A DNA stretch of 64,000 bases, taken from Verrucomicrobiaceae bacterium E54. GTDB taxonomy: Bacteria > Verrucomicrobiota > Verrucomicrobiia > Verrucomicrobiales > Akkermansiaceae. The translations under genes were made by a program, and so were the position numbers. Below the pieces are notes generated by a model, which was given only the letters and a program-made list of their open reading frames with translations, was not told the origin of the DNA and made no database searches. This document shows, in pieces, positions 56,772 through 64,000 of this stretch (position 1 is the first letter of the stretch; each line of letters starts with the position of its first letter). The DNA is taken from contig JAKZES010000017.1 of assembly GCA_022548915.1 (NCBI GenBank), positions 32,975-96,974 on the forward strand. The letters run 5' to 3'.

Positions 56772-57449
56772 ATGCAACGCCTGCTGCTGACGCTGCTCCT
56801 TCTTGCGTTCGCCCCCGTGGCCGACGCCAACCACGTGATTCTCACGGGTGGTCCCTCGCTGCGGAAATGGGAGGACCTCCGGGTGCCGGCGGATCGTCAC
56901 GACCGCTGGTGGGCCAATTTCATCCGTGCCTCCACCCTGCGCATGGTCGAAATCCGCAAGGCCTACGGTTCCAATGCCCGCATCGTCTGGATCGTCCATC
57001 GCGACGGCTACCGCACCCGCTCCGCGGAGGACGGCAAGCCCTACACGACCTGGATCGCCGACCTCGCCCGCAAGCGCAACGTCACCCTCAAGTGGTTCGA
57101 TTCCCAAGGTGGCATGATCGCCGCAATCAACAGCATGCCGAAGGGATCCGTGCAGACCTTCGACTTCTTCGGCCACAGCAACAAGTACGCCTTCATGCTC
57201 GATTACGGCAACGACATCATGGCGGCCTCCACCATCTGGCTCCACCAGGACGACCTGCACCGGATCAAGCGCTCGATCTTCACCAAGAACGCCTACTGCA
57301 AGAGTTGGGGCTGCCACACCGCGGAAAGCATGAGCAAGGTGTGGAAACGCCAACTCGGCGTGCCGCTGGAAGGCGCCCACGGACCCACCGACTACTCGTG
57401 GGTCGGTCGCGGCAAAATGCCCATCGTCAAGGGACGCTGGGGCACCTGA
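56772..57449 (+). CDS. Secreted protein with a conserved-looking His/Cys pair
   Basis: This 225-residue exported protein has a signal peptide (MQRLLLTLLLLAFAPVADA). The mature part contains QTFDFFGHSNKYAFMLDYG and, about 45 residues on, AYCKSWGCHTAESMSKVW. A GH followed by a cysteine after a small-residue strand is the layout of caspase-like (clan CD) and DUF4347/C80 folds, although no homology is proven. Function unknown. It is 14 bp upstream of bioB, so it may share that transcript. Confidence 0.7.
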   Translation: MQRLLLTLLLLAFAPVADANHVILTGGPSLRKWEDLRVPADRHDRWWANFIRASTLRMVEIRKAYGSNARIVWIVHRDGYRTRSAEDGKPYTTWIADLARKRNVTLKWFDSQGGMIAAINSMPKGSVQTFDFFGHSNKYAFMLDYGNDIMAASTIWLHQDDLHRIKRSIFTKNAYCKSWGCHTAESMSKVWKRQLGVPLEGAHGPTDYSWVGRGKMPIVKGRWGT

Positions 57450-57463
57450 ACTCTCCATCCATC

Positions 57464-58453
57464 ATGAAATTCAACGAACTCAAGGCCCTCTTCGAACTGC
57501 CGTTCTTCGAGTTGCTCAAGCAAGCCCGCACGGTCCACGAGGCCAACTGGGACAATCCGGACGTGCAACTCTGCACCCTGCTTTCGATCAAGACCGGCGG
57601 CTGCTCGGAGGACTGCTCCTACTGCTCCCAGTCGGCCCGCTACAACACCGAGGTCGAGGCCGAGCGCCTGATGGAGAAACGCGACGTGATGGAGCGCGCC
57701 CTCGCCGCCAAGGCGACCGGCTCGACCCGCTTCTGCATGGGCGCGGCATGGAAGGGCGTGCGCGGCGGCACCAAGCGCTTCGAGCAGGTTGTCGAGATCA
57801 TCGAGGATGTCGCCAAACTCGGCATGGAGGTCTGCGTGACCCTCGGCGAACTCGGCCCGGAAGAGGCCAAGCGGCTCAAGAAGGCGGGCGTGACCGCCTA
57901 CAACCACAACCTCGACACCTCGCCGGAGCACTACCCGAACATCGTCACCACCCACACCTACGAGGACCGCCTGCGGACGATCCGCAACGTCCAGGACGCC
58001 GGCATGTCGGTCTGCTGCGGCGGCATCCTCGGTCTCGGGGAAACCAACGACGACCGGCTGAAAATGCTCGAAGTCATCTCCGAGTTCAACCCGCAGCCCG
58101 AAAGCCTGCCGATCAACTCGCTGATGCCGATGCCCGGCACGCCGCTGGAGGGGGCCGAACCGGTCGACGTGTTCGATCTGGTCCGCATGATCGCCGTCGC
58201 CCGCATCGCGGTGCCCAAGGCCAAGGTCCGCCTCTCCGCCGGCCGCACCCGCATGTCCGACGAGACCCAGGCCCTGTGTTTCTTCGCCGGCGCCAACTCG
58301 ATCTTCTACGGCGAAAAACTCCTCACCACCGGCAACCCGGCCGTCGAGAAGGACCAGGCGCTGCTCGCGAAGCTCGGCCTCGGGACCCTGGCCCCCAACC
58401 AGGAGCTTGCCGCTCCGGCGGCCGACAAAGAGAAGCCGCTCTGCCCGGCGTAG
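57464..58453 (+). CDS. bioB: Biotin synthase
   Basis: BioB is a radical SAM enzyme inserting sulfur into dethiobiotin. The 329-residue protein has the radical-SAM cluster motif GGCSEDCSYCSQSARY (CxxxCxxC), then MGAAWKGVRGGTKRFEQV, YNHNLDTSPEHYPNI, CCGGILGLGET and the [2Fe-2S] arginine region KVRLSAGRTRM. Size is typical. Other bio genes are not nearby. A TTC-loop hairpin follows the stop at 58458. Confidence 0.96.
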   Translation: MKFNELKALFELPFFELLKQARTVHEANWDNPDVQLCTLLSIKTGGCSEDCSYCSQSARYNTEVEAERLMEKRDVMERALAAKATGSTRFCMGAAWKGVRGGTKRFEQVVEIIEDVAKLGMEVCVTLGELGPEEAKRLKKAGVTAYNHNLDTSPEHYPNIVTTHTYEDRLRTIRNVQDAGMSVCCGGILGLGETNDDRLKMLEVISEFNPQPESLPINSLMPMPGTPLEGAEPVDVFDLVRMIAVARIAVPKAKVRLSAGRTRMSDETQALCFFAGANSIFYGEKLLTTGNPAVEKDQALLAKLGLGTLAPNQELAAPAADKEKPLCPA

Positions 58454-58457
58454 GGAG

Positions 58458-58476
58458 TGGCGCTTTCCAAGCGCCA
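58458..58476. repeat. Palindrome with TCC loop after bioB
   Basis: TGGCGCTT-TCC-AAGCGCCA is a perfect 8-bp stem with a three-base loop. It begins 4 bp past the bioB stop codon. No T-run follows, so a REP-like or mRNA-stabilising element is as likely as a terminator. Confidence 0.6.
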
Positions 58477-58560
58477 TGTCAGGCCCGGGTGGCCTCCCGG
58501 CCGCGGTGCGAGCCCGCGCCCAGCCCTGGGCCGTTCTCATCCGAAGCGCAGCCTCGCCCC

Positions 58561-60279
58561 ATGCTCCACCGCCTCTCCCGCCACCGGGGCCGCGCCACGA
58601 TCGTCGTCCTGCTCGGTATCGTCGGCACCGTGCTGGTGCTCGTCCTGCCGGCGGTGGCCCGGCACTTCACCGATGTCGTGATTGGCGAAAGGCGACCGGA
58701 CCTGGTCCTGCCCACCGCGTTGGTCGGCCTCGCCGCGATCGCCGCCCGCCAGTCGCTTCTCGCCCTGCGCTCGCTGACCGCCCAGTCGCTTGAGTCGCGG
58801 CTCGTCCACGAGCTTCGGATCGAGATGTTCGACCGCCTCCAGCGGCAGCCGGTCCGCTGGTTCGACCGAAATCGCTCCGGCGAAATCATGAGCCGGGTCA
58901 GCACCGATGTGCCGAACGTCCAGAAGCTGCTCACCGAGACCCTCGATATCGCCCTGCCGGCGCTGCTGCAATTCGTCGTCGTACTCGCCGCCATGTTCTG
59001 GCAGGACTGGCGGCTGGCGCTCGTCACGATCGCCCCGCTGCCGGTCATCGCGCTGGTGACCTGGCGGCACTCGAAGGTGGCCGAACCCCAGTGGCGCGAA
59101 TCGGGCGAGGCGACGGCGGAGCTCCATGCCTTGCTTCACGACTCACTCTCCGGCATCCGCCAGATCAAGGCCTACACCGGCGAGCCCGAGGCACTCGACC
59201 GCTTCACCGATGCCTCGCAGACCACCCGCTCGAAATACATGCGCGTGATGCGCGGCCAATCGCTGATCTGGCCCGGTGTCTCCATCCTCGCCGAGGCCGG
59301 CATCATCGCGATGGTCGCCTTCGGCTCCTGGCGCGTCCTGCAGGAGCAGATGGACGCCGGCGTCCTCTTCTACTTCCTCTTTGCGTGGGGATTCCTCTTC
59401 GAACCGATTTCCAAGATCAACCCCCTGAGCCAGACGCTCAACCGCGGCACCGCATCCGCCAAGCGGGTCGCCGAAATCCTCGACCGACCGCCGGAGGACA
59501 ACCTGACCGAGGGTGCCCGCCCCGAGACCCTGCGCGGCGAGGTGCGCTTCGAGCATGTCAGCTTTTCCTACGACCCCGACTCGCCAGCGGTCACCGACAT
59601 CTCGCTGGAGGCGAAGCCCGGCGAAACCATCGCGCTCGTCGGGCCGACCGGTGCCGGGAAGTCGACCCTGCTTCACCTCATCGCCCGCTTCTACGAACCC
59701 GATTCCGGCAGAATCCTTCTCGATGGCCGCCCGCTCCCGGAGCTCTCCAAGGAATGGCTGCGGGACCGCATCGGCTACGTCACCCAGGAGAGCTTCCTCT
59801 TCAATGCCAGCCTCCGCGACAACCTGCGGCTGGCACGCGCCGGGGCGAGCGATGCCGAAATCCTCGACGCTCTCGAGGCCGCCAACGCGCTCGGGTTCGT
59901 CGAGGAACTTCCCGACGGACTGGAGACCTTCGCCGGCGAGCGCGGCACCCGCTTTTCCGGCGGTGAAAGGCAGCGTCTCTCCATCGCCCGCGCGCTGTTG
60001 AGAAACCCTCCGATCCTGTTACTCGACGAGGCCACCTCGGCGCTCGACAACCGCACCGAAAAACTCGTCCAGCAAGCGCTCGAACGCCTGCGCTCCGACC
60101 GCACCAGCTTCGTCATCGCCCACCGCCTCAGCACCATTGAGGCCGCCGACCGCATCCTTGTCCTCAAGGACGGCCAACTCGTCCAATCCGGCACCCACGC
60201 CGAACTCATCGGGCAGGAGGGACTCTACCGGAATCTCCATCGTGGCGGCGGATTTCAGTCAAGCGCCTCATCGTCATGA
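58561..60279 (+). CDS. ABC exporter, MsbA-like half-transporter
   Basis: This 572-residue protein joins a six-helix transmembrane domain (residues about 1-310) and an ATPase domain. The Walker A is GPTGAGKST, the Q-loop is in YVTQESFLFNASLRDN, the signature is FSGGERQRLSIARALL, Walker B is ILLLDEATSALDN and the switch His is in VIAHRLST. Homodimeric exporters of this kind flip lipid A core, lipids or drugs. Lnt follows with a 4-bp overlap, so a lipid-envelope role is likely. Confidence 0.9.
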   Translation: MLHRLSRHRGRATIVVLLGIVGTVLVLVLPAVARHFTDVVIGERRPDLVLPTALVGLAAIAARQSLLALRSLTAQSLESRLVHELRIEMFDRLQRQPVRWFDRNRSGEIMSRVSTDVPNVQKLLTETLDIALPALLQFVVVLAAMFWQDWRLALVTIAPLPVIALVTWRHSKVAEPQWRESGEATAELHALLHDSLSGIRQIKAYTGEPEALDRFTDASQTTRSKYMRVMRGQSLIWPGVSILAEAGIIAMVAFGSWRVLQEQMDAGVLFYFLFAWGFLFEPISKINPLSQTLNRGTASAKRVAEILDRPPEDNLTEGARPETLRGEVRFEHVSFSYDPDSPAVTDISLEAKPGETIALVGPTGAGKSTLLHLIARFYEPDSGRILLDGRPLPELSKEWLRDRIGYVTQESFLFNASLRDNLRLARAGASDAEILDALEAANALGFVEELPDGLETFAGERGTRFSGGERQRLSIARALLRNPPILLLDEATSALDNRTEKLVQQALERLRSDRTSFVIAHRLSTIEAADRILVLKDGQLVQSGTHAELIGQEGLYRNLHRGGGFQSSASSS

Positions 60280-61631
60280 TCCGCCTGCTGCTCACCCTGC
60301 TCGCCATCGGACTCGGGATCCTTTCCTTCCCTCCGTTCCACTGGCACCCGCTCGCACTGGTCGCCACCATTCCCCTCCTCATCGCCCTTCGCGAGGCACC
60401 GCCCCGTCAAGCGGTCGGACTCGGACTCCTCTACGGGCTCGGCCTCTTCGCCGGTACGCTGAACTGGCTGGCCGCCCTCTTCGGCTCGATGGCCATCCTG
60501 CTGTTCTTCATCCTCGCGATCTTCCCGACCTTCTTTGCAGTCGGCACCGCCTCGCTTCGCGAAAGCCTCGGCGGGAAGAAGTGGCTGCCCATCGCCATCG
60601 GCATCCTGTGGACCGGACTCGAGTATTTCCGCGGGGAGTGGTTCACCCTGCGCTTTCCGTGGATCACCCCCGGCACGGCTCTCCCGCCCGGTTACCTCAC
60701 ACCCTTCATCGGGGTTTACGGAGTCAGCCTGCTGGTGGTCACCGGAGCAGCCGCGGTGGCGTTCCGGCAATTCCGGTTCGGTGCCGTGCTGCTCGCGGTC
60801 GTCGCTCTGGCCAGCTACCTGCCCGCGCCGCCCTCCCCACCCGGCGAGTTCACAATCGTGGCGGTTCAGGGCGAGGACGTTTCCTTCGATGACTACCTGC
60901 GCCTGTCGCGCGGAGCGCCCGATCCAGTCGATGCCATCGTCTGGCCGGAGTATGCCGTCGTTCCCGACATTCGTACCAAACCCGGCCGGATGGCGTCGGT
61001 TAGAAACCTTCTGGCCGACAAGGAGGCCGCGCTTCTCACCCTCGGAACCCGGACCGATCACGACGACGGCAGCTGGTCCAACACCGCCGTGACGATCGGC
61101 CGTGACGACATCCTGGGGACCCACTTCAAGAATCGCCCGGTGCACTTTTTCGACGACGGAGAACCCGGCACCGAGGCGACTGCCTTCGAGACCCCGTTGG
61201 GTACCATCGCCACCACGATCTGCTTCGACAACGACTACGGCACCGTGGCCCGGCAGGCCGTCGTCAACGGCGCGGAACTGTTCCTCGTCCCCAGCATGGA
61301 CGCCGCCCACTGGACCGCACGCCAGCACCTTCAGCATGCCGAACTCGCCCGTCATCGCGCTGCCGAGAATGGGCGTTGGATGGTCGTGGCCTCCAGCTCG
61401 GGATTGACCCAGGCCATCGACCCAAGGGGCCGCCGCGTCGCCAGCCTCCCGCTTTTCGAGCCAGGCGTTCTGGTGGCGAAAGCGGGCACCAACAATCAGC
61501 TCACCTTCTACACCCGCATCGGCTGGCTCATCGGTCCGACCTGCACCGGGCTGGCGGTTGCCCTGTTGGTGCTGACATCAGTGCTCTCCCGGAAGGAGCG
61601 CGGACTTCAGTCCGCCAGGAGAGCGGACTGA
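60276..61631 (+). CDS. lnt: Apolipoprotein N-acyltransferase
   Basis: Lnt N-acylates lipoproteins in the inner membrane. The 451-residue protein has several N-terminal helices and a nitrilase-fold domain whose catalytic triad is Glu (VWPEYAVVP), Lys (THFKNRPVHFF) and Cys (TTICFDNDYG). A last helix (GPTCTGLAVALLVL) follows. The final 11 codons run through an 18-bp perfect hairpin (61598-61640), giving a basic tail ERGLQSARRAD. It overlaps the ABC transporter gene by 4 bp. Confidence 0.9.
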   Translation: MIRLLLTLLAIGLGILSFPPFHWHPLALVATIPLLIALREAPPRQAVGLGLLYGLGLFAGTLNWLAALFGSMAILLFFILAIFPTFFAVGTASLRESLGGKKWLPIAIGILWTGLEYFRGEWFTLRFPWITPGTALPPGYLTPFIGVYGVSLLVVTGAAAVAFRQFRFGAVLLAVVALASYLPAPPSPPGEFTIVAVQGEDVSFDDYLRLSRGAPDPVDAIVWPEYAVVPDIRTKPGRMASVRNLLADKEAALLTLGTRTDHDDGSWSNTAVTIGRDDILGTHFKNRPVHFFDDGEPGTEATAFETPLGTIATTICFDNDYGTVARQAVVNGAELFLVPSMDAAHWTARQHLQHAELARHRAAENGRWMVVASSSGLTQAIDPRGRRVASLPLFEPGVLVAKAGTNNQLTFYTRIGWLIGPTCTGLAVALLVLTSVLSRKERGLQSARRAD

Positions 61632-61640
61632 AGTCCGCGC
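61598..61640. repeat. 18-bp perfect hairpin covering the lnt stop codon
   Basis: Bases 61598-61615 and 61623-61640 are exact reverse complements with a 7-base loop. Each arm contains the smaller palindrome CGGAC-TTCA-GTCCG or its inverse. The left arm and loop are translated as the end of Lnt. No T-run follows. Confidence 0.85.
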
Positions 61641-61688
61641 TTCGATCCGCCACCTTGATTTGCTCCCCATTCCAGAATAGCTTCCGCC

Positions 61689-62807
61689 ATGCTTCGAACG
61701 GCCATTCTGTTCTTCCTTCCCGTCATCGCCGCGGCCGCTCCCGCCCCGGTGGACGACGGTGCCCGGGTCGCGGTGCTCGGCTATCACGATTTCTCGGAGA
61801 CCGAGGAGCAAACGGAAATGCGCATCCTGACGTCGAAGTTCCGTCAGCAGATGCAGACCCTCCACGACCTGAACCTGCCGGTGATTTCAATGGAGGAATT
61901 CCAGAAATGGAAACGCGGCGAAGCCGATCTTCCCCCGCGCTCGGTGATGATCACCATCGATGACGGCTGGAAATCGGTGTACACCGACGCCTTCCCCATT
62001 CTCAAGGAGTTCGGCTACCCCTTCACCTTGTTCCTCTACAAGAACTACGTCGACGGAGGGGGCAAGGCCCTGTCCACGGCGATGATCAAGGAAATGAAGA
62101 AGCATGGGGCCACCATCGGCAGCCACTCGGTCGGCCACCCCTACCCGGCCACGCTCAAAGAGCACCGAAGCAAGGGTCCCGACGCCTACGACAAGTTCCT
62201 GCGCACCCAGATGGGCGAGTCGAAGCGCTTCCTCGAAGTCCAGTTCGGCGACGAGGTGACCACCTACGCCTATCCCGGCGGCTTCCACACCGAGGAAATG
62301 TATCCGCTCGCCGAGGAATTCGGCTACCAGCAGCTTTTCACCGTCATCCCGGAGAAGGTCAAGCGTGACAGCGACGACCTGACCCTGCCCCGCTACGTCG
62401 TGCTCGGCACCCACGACCACATCTTCGACCTCGCGATCCGATTTGGCACGATCGACGGCGGCGACCCCGGTGCCCTCGCCGCCATCAGCAAGCCCACCCG
62501 CTTTCCGGTGACACCCGAGCCCGGCTCGCTGGTGGGTGATCGCCTCCCGGGCATTGCCGTCGACCTTTCCGAAGCCGGTGAAATCGATGCCGAGAGCCTC
62601 ACCATGCGCATCGGTGGCTTCGGGACCGTCCCGGCAACATGGGATGTGGAAACCAGGCAACTTCAGTGGAAGGTCAACCGTCCGCTGCGTCTGAGCCAGT
62701 ATGACGTCGAGGTGCGCTGGAAGAACGTCGATGAGGAAGAGTCCCCCGAACCCCTGCGCTGGACCTTCCGCCTCGACCGCGAAACCGCCTACGTCCCGCG
62801 GGGCTGA
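61689..62807 (+). CDS. Secreted polysaccharide deacetylase-like protein
   Basis: This 372-residue exported protein has a signal peptide (TAILFFLPVIAAAAPA) and a NodB-homology domain. Motif 1 is VMITIDDGWKSVYTDAF, metal-site motif 2 is GATIGSHSVGHPYP, and TYAYPGGFHTEEM serves as the later motif. Family members remove acetyl or similar groups from peptidoglycan or exopolysaccharide. About 110 C-terminal residues after the catalytic domain form a beta-rich extra module. The stop abuts a heptamer array. Confidence 0.88.
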   Translation: MLRTAILFFLPVIAAAAPAPVDDGARVAVLGYHDFSETEEQTEMRILTSKFRQQMQTLHDLNLPVISMEEFQKWKRGEADLPPRSVMITIDDGWKSVYTDAFPILKEFGYPFTLFLYKNYVDGGGKALSTAMIKEMKKHGATIGSHSVGHPYPATLKEHRSKGPDAYDKFLRTQMGESKRFLEVQFGDEVTTYAYPGGFHTEEMYPLAEEFGYQQLFTVIPEKVKRDSDDLTLPRYVVLGTHDHIFDLAIRFGTIDGGDPGALAAISKPTRFPVTPEPGSLVGDRLPGIAVDLSEAGEIDAESLTMRIGGFGTVPATWDVETRQLQWKVNRPLRLSQYDVEVRWKNVDEEESPEPLRWTFRLDRETAYVPRG

Positions 62808-62841
62808 AGTTCCAAGTGAGAAGGGCCAAGTTGCAAGTCCT
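62807..62841 (+). repeat. Five-unit heptamer array after the deacetylase stop
   Basis: AAGTTCC, AAGTGAG, AAGGGCC, AAGTTGC and AAGTCCT stand in exact 7-base phase; the first base is the last base of the TGA stop. The leading unit is the same, rotated and inverted, as that at 47424-47465. Confidence 0.75.
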
Positions 62842-62879
62842 CGGAACGGTGGGTGACTGACGACGTCGTAACCACAAGC

Positions 62880-62916
62880 AAATGGGCGTGTCTGAGCACA
62901 TCAGACACGCCCATTT
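62880..62916. terminator. 16-bp perfect hairpin downstream of the deacetylase gene
   Basis: AAATGGGCGTGTCTGA (62880-62895) pairs fully with TCAGACACGCCCATTT (62901-62916) across a 5-base loop GCACA. The ends give A/T runs on both strands, so it could terminate transcription either way. Confidence 0.75.
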
Positions 62917-63134
62917 CAATCATACGATCCCGTCACGAGCCACCGTCATGCCTCCAAAAACCCAACCCTGACACTCCATATGCCCTCCACAAGCCATCCA
63001 CCCACCGTCGCACTCCGGCCCAAATCGTACGATCCCATTGGCAGAAAAAATCGATTTCAGCGTGGGAATCCACCCGAAATCCGTACGGTCACAATTTGAA
63101 AAAGGGGTACGATATAAATTTGGCGCGTAACACC

Positions 63135-63162
63135 TGACCCCATGCACATGACCCCATGCACA
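63135..63162 (+). repeat. Tandem 14-bp direct repeat
   Basis: TGACCCCATGCACA occurs twice without a gap at 63135-63148 and 63149-63162. Confidence 0.9.
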
Positions 63163-63225
63163 GCCTACGGGCGGAGGCGGGTCTGCCAAGGCATCGGGAA
63201 CTGCCTGATGCCGTCTCCGGCAAAC

Positions 63226-63328
63226 GACGCCGGAGGCGTCACAGAAGGGTGGCCGGGGGTCGAACCCGCGACAGCGGGGAATACCCCCGGCTCACGCGCC
63301 GCCATCACCCCGCACCCCGGAGGGGTGC
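63226..63328. repeat. Cluster of three strong hairpins, two with GGA loops
   Basis: Hairpin 1: GACGCC-GGA-GGCGTC (63226-63240). Hairpin 2 is nested: GCCGGGGGT (63252-63260) with ACCCCCGGC (63283-63291), enclosing CCCGC-GACA-GCGGG (63265-63278). Hairpin 3: GCACCCC-GGA-GGGGTGC (63312-63328). Their spacing suggests a structured RNA or a REP-type DNA element. Confidence 0.7.
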
Positions 63329-63630
63329 CACCGAGTGGAGCGCAGCAAGACACGGACTCAGGAAGCCGTAGAAGACAGAGGGGCCATTCCGCCCGAAACT
63401 ACCATGAACGCCGTAGCCAAATGCGAGATGCGAGGGCCCCTCTTCGATCTTCGACGGGACGCCCCCTGTCCGGATCGACTCCCCCGAAGATTCGCCCCCA
63501 GGCAGCCTAATGCTTGAAAAACGGGACCCCTTTGAAGGAAGGGCTGGACGAAGAGGGGGTTGGTAGGTGATGATGTTCACGGTTCGGCGCTATGTTTGTT
63601 GTCGTAAACTCATCATAGACACCGAATTTC

Positions 63631-63668
63631 AGGCATGGGAGGCATTTTCGCTTCCCATGCCTCTTTTT
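63631..63668 (+). terminator. Orphan intrinsic terminator
   Basis: AGGCATGGGAGGC (63631-63643) pairs with GCTTCCCATGCCT (63650-63662), one mismatch, followed by CTTTTT. It has the full form of a rho-independent terminator, yet no gene lies within several hundred bases upstream, hinting at a small RNA. Confidence 0.8.
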
Positions 63669-63735
63669 GTTCCGACACAAATCACTCGCTCTCAAAGAGT
63701 AGCCCCGCCTGGGACAGGCTCTAGTTAAGAGGGCT

Positions 63736-63755
63736 AATTGCGAAATGCGAGGACC
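63736..63755 (+). repeat. 20-bp direct repeat, copy 1
   Basis: AATTGCGAAATGCGAGGACC is repeated exactly at 63876-63895, 140 bp downstream. A related sequence, CCAAATGCGAGATGCGAGGG, lies at about 63417-63436. Confidence 0.85.
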
Positions 63756-63763
63756 GACTCCAC

Positions 63764-63795
63764 CCAGACCCGACCCCATCCAGACCCCACCCACT
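63764..63795 (+). repeat. Tandem 16-bp repeat
   Basis: CCAGACCCGACCCCAT is followed directly by CCAGACCCCACCCACT, differing at three positions. Confidence 0.6.
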
Positions 63796-63875
63796 CACTT
63801 TGAGGGGGAAGGAGCTTCCGGGGAGGTGGCCCGGAGGGACTTCGCTTCTACTGTTTGCGCCGTAGAGCACCGCCC

Positions 63876-63895
63876 AATTGCGAAATGCGAGGACC
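63876..63895 (+). repeat. 20-bp direct repeat, copy 2
   Basis: This is an exact copy of the sequence at 63736-63755. The pair may mark the ends of a 140-bp duplicated or inserted unit. Confidence 0.85.
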
Positions 63896-64000
63896 CCCCG
63901 ACATTATTATACTTCTCGGCATCATTATTTCGGATTTCTTGAGTGTGGCAGATATAGTCATCATTGCGGCTGCGTATTAACTCCCGATGATAGAATTGAA

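Larger units (their letters stand above)
62842..64000. other. Repeat- and hairpin-rich region without supported genes
   Basis: About 1.15 kb carries no frame with coding character on either strand; short open frames overlap repeats. Base composition falls, with AT-rich stretches near 63090-63120 and 63900-64000. It contains hairpins, tandem repeats, a 20-bp direct repeat and an orphan terminator, listed separately. It could be the edge of a mobile island or a non-coding RNA locus. Confidence 0.6.

Noticed and set aside
63252..63291. tRNA-like T-arm (minus strand GCGGGTTCGACCCCCG)
   Set aside because: No acceptor stem, D-arm or anticodon arm can be placed around it. It is better explained as part of the nested hairpin.
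63142..63510. Open frame through the hairpin cluster
   Set aside because: It runs through inverted repeats and encodes only Pro/Gly/Arg-rich sequence with overlapping frames on both strands.

Overview
The window is GC-rich, densely coded bacterial chromosome, most likely from a Verrucomicrobiota member of the Verrucomicrobiaceae type. This placement is inferred from the fused SecDF, the autotransporter-type beta-strand repeats, the 'DxDxDG..NGxEY' and 'K(Q)F(Y/A)RL' style C-termini of secreted proteins, the reordered type II secretion cluster and the carboxyspermidine-type polyamine genes. Nearly all of it is housekeeping sequence. The accessory signal is a layer of small repeats and cassettes between, and once inside, the genes.

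Layout. 1-5.1 kb: recF (cut by the left edge) and a giant secreted metallopeptidase with beta-strand repeats. 5.3-8.8 kb: hisS and aspS, separated by a GxxExxY nuclease-fold gene framed by inverted repeats. 8.8-14.6 kb: a membrane protein, a polyprenol-phosphate mannosyltransferase-like enzyme, a 216-bp inverted-repeat element, an exported small protein, a membrane-anchored protein and a TPR protein. 14.7-23.4 kb: an eleven-gene leftward run encoding a type II secretion machine (secretin, L-, M- and C-like parts, pseudopilins K, J, I, H and two tandem G) without E, F or O. 23.5-34.3 kb: three polyamine genes (carboxy(nor)spermidine dehydrogenase, carboxy(nor)spermidine decarboxylase, arginine decarboxylase). 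They are interleaved with a nucleotidyltransferase pair, a 1,477-residue secreted 5'-nucleotidase-like protein and a VanZ protein.

34.3-36.3 kb: a cyclophilin-like protein and a beta-helix protein, both apparently truncated at a shared junction. 36.9-39.5 kb: a LytS/LytTR two-component system. 39.5-43.2 kb: a leftward run FAH-family hydrolase, purH, pdxJ, acpS. 43.3-50.5 kb: tgt-yajC-secDF, rpmJ, ruvB, a Fur-family regulator, a small membrane protein and xerC/D. 50.5-53.2 kb: a porin-like beta-barrel gene and amt diverge from two sigma-54-type promoters. 53.3-62.8 kb: coaX, a ROK kinase, a PatB-type C-S lyase, a secreted His/Cys protein, bioB, an MsbA-like ABC exporter, lnt and a polysaccharide deacetylase. 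The last 1.15 kb is repeat- and hairpin-rich DNA with no gene I can support.

The most unusual signals are as follows. (1) A GxxExxY gene is carried on a 427-bp unit with near-perfect terminal inverted repeats. (2) Arrays of 7-bp units abut gene ends at several loci; in nspC two inverted four-copy arrays lie inside the coding sequence and are translated in frame. (3) Matched divergent sigma-54 promoters tie a porin to ammonium transport. (4) A cluster of GGA-loop hairpins, direct repeats and an orphan terminator sits at the right end.
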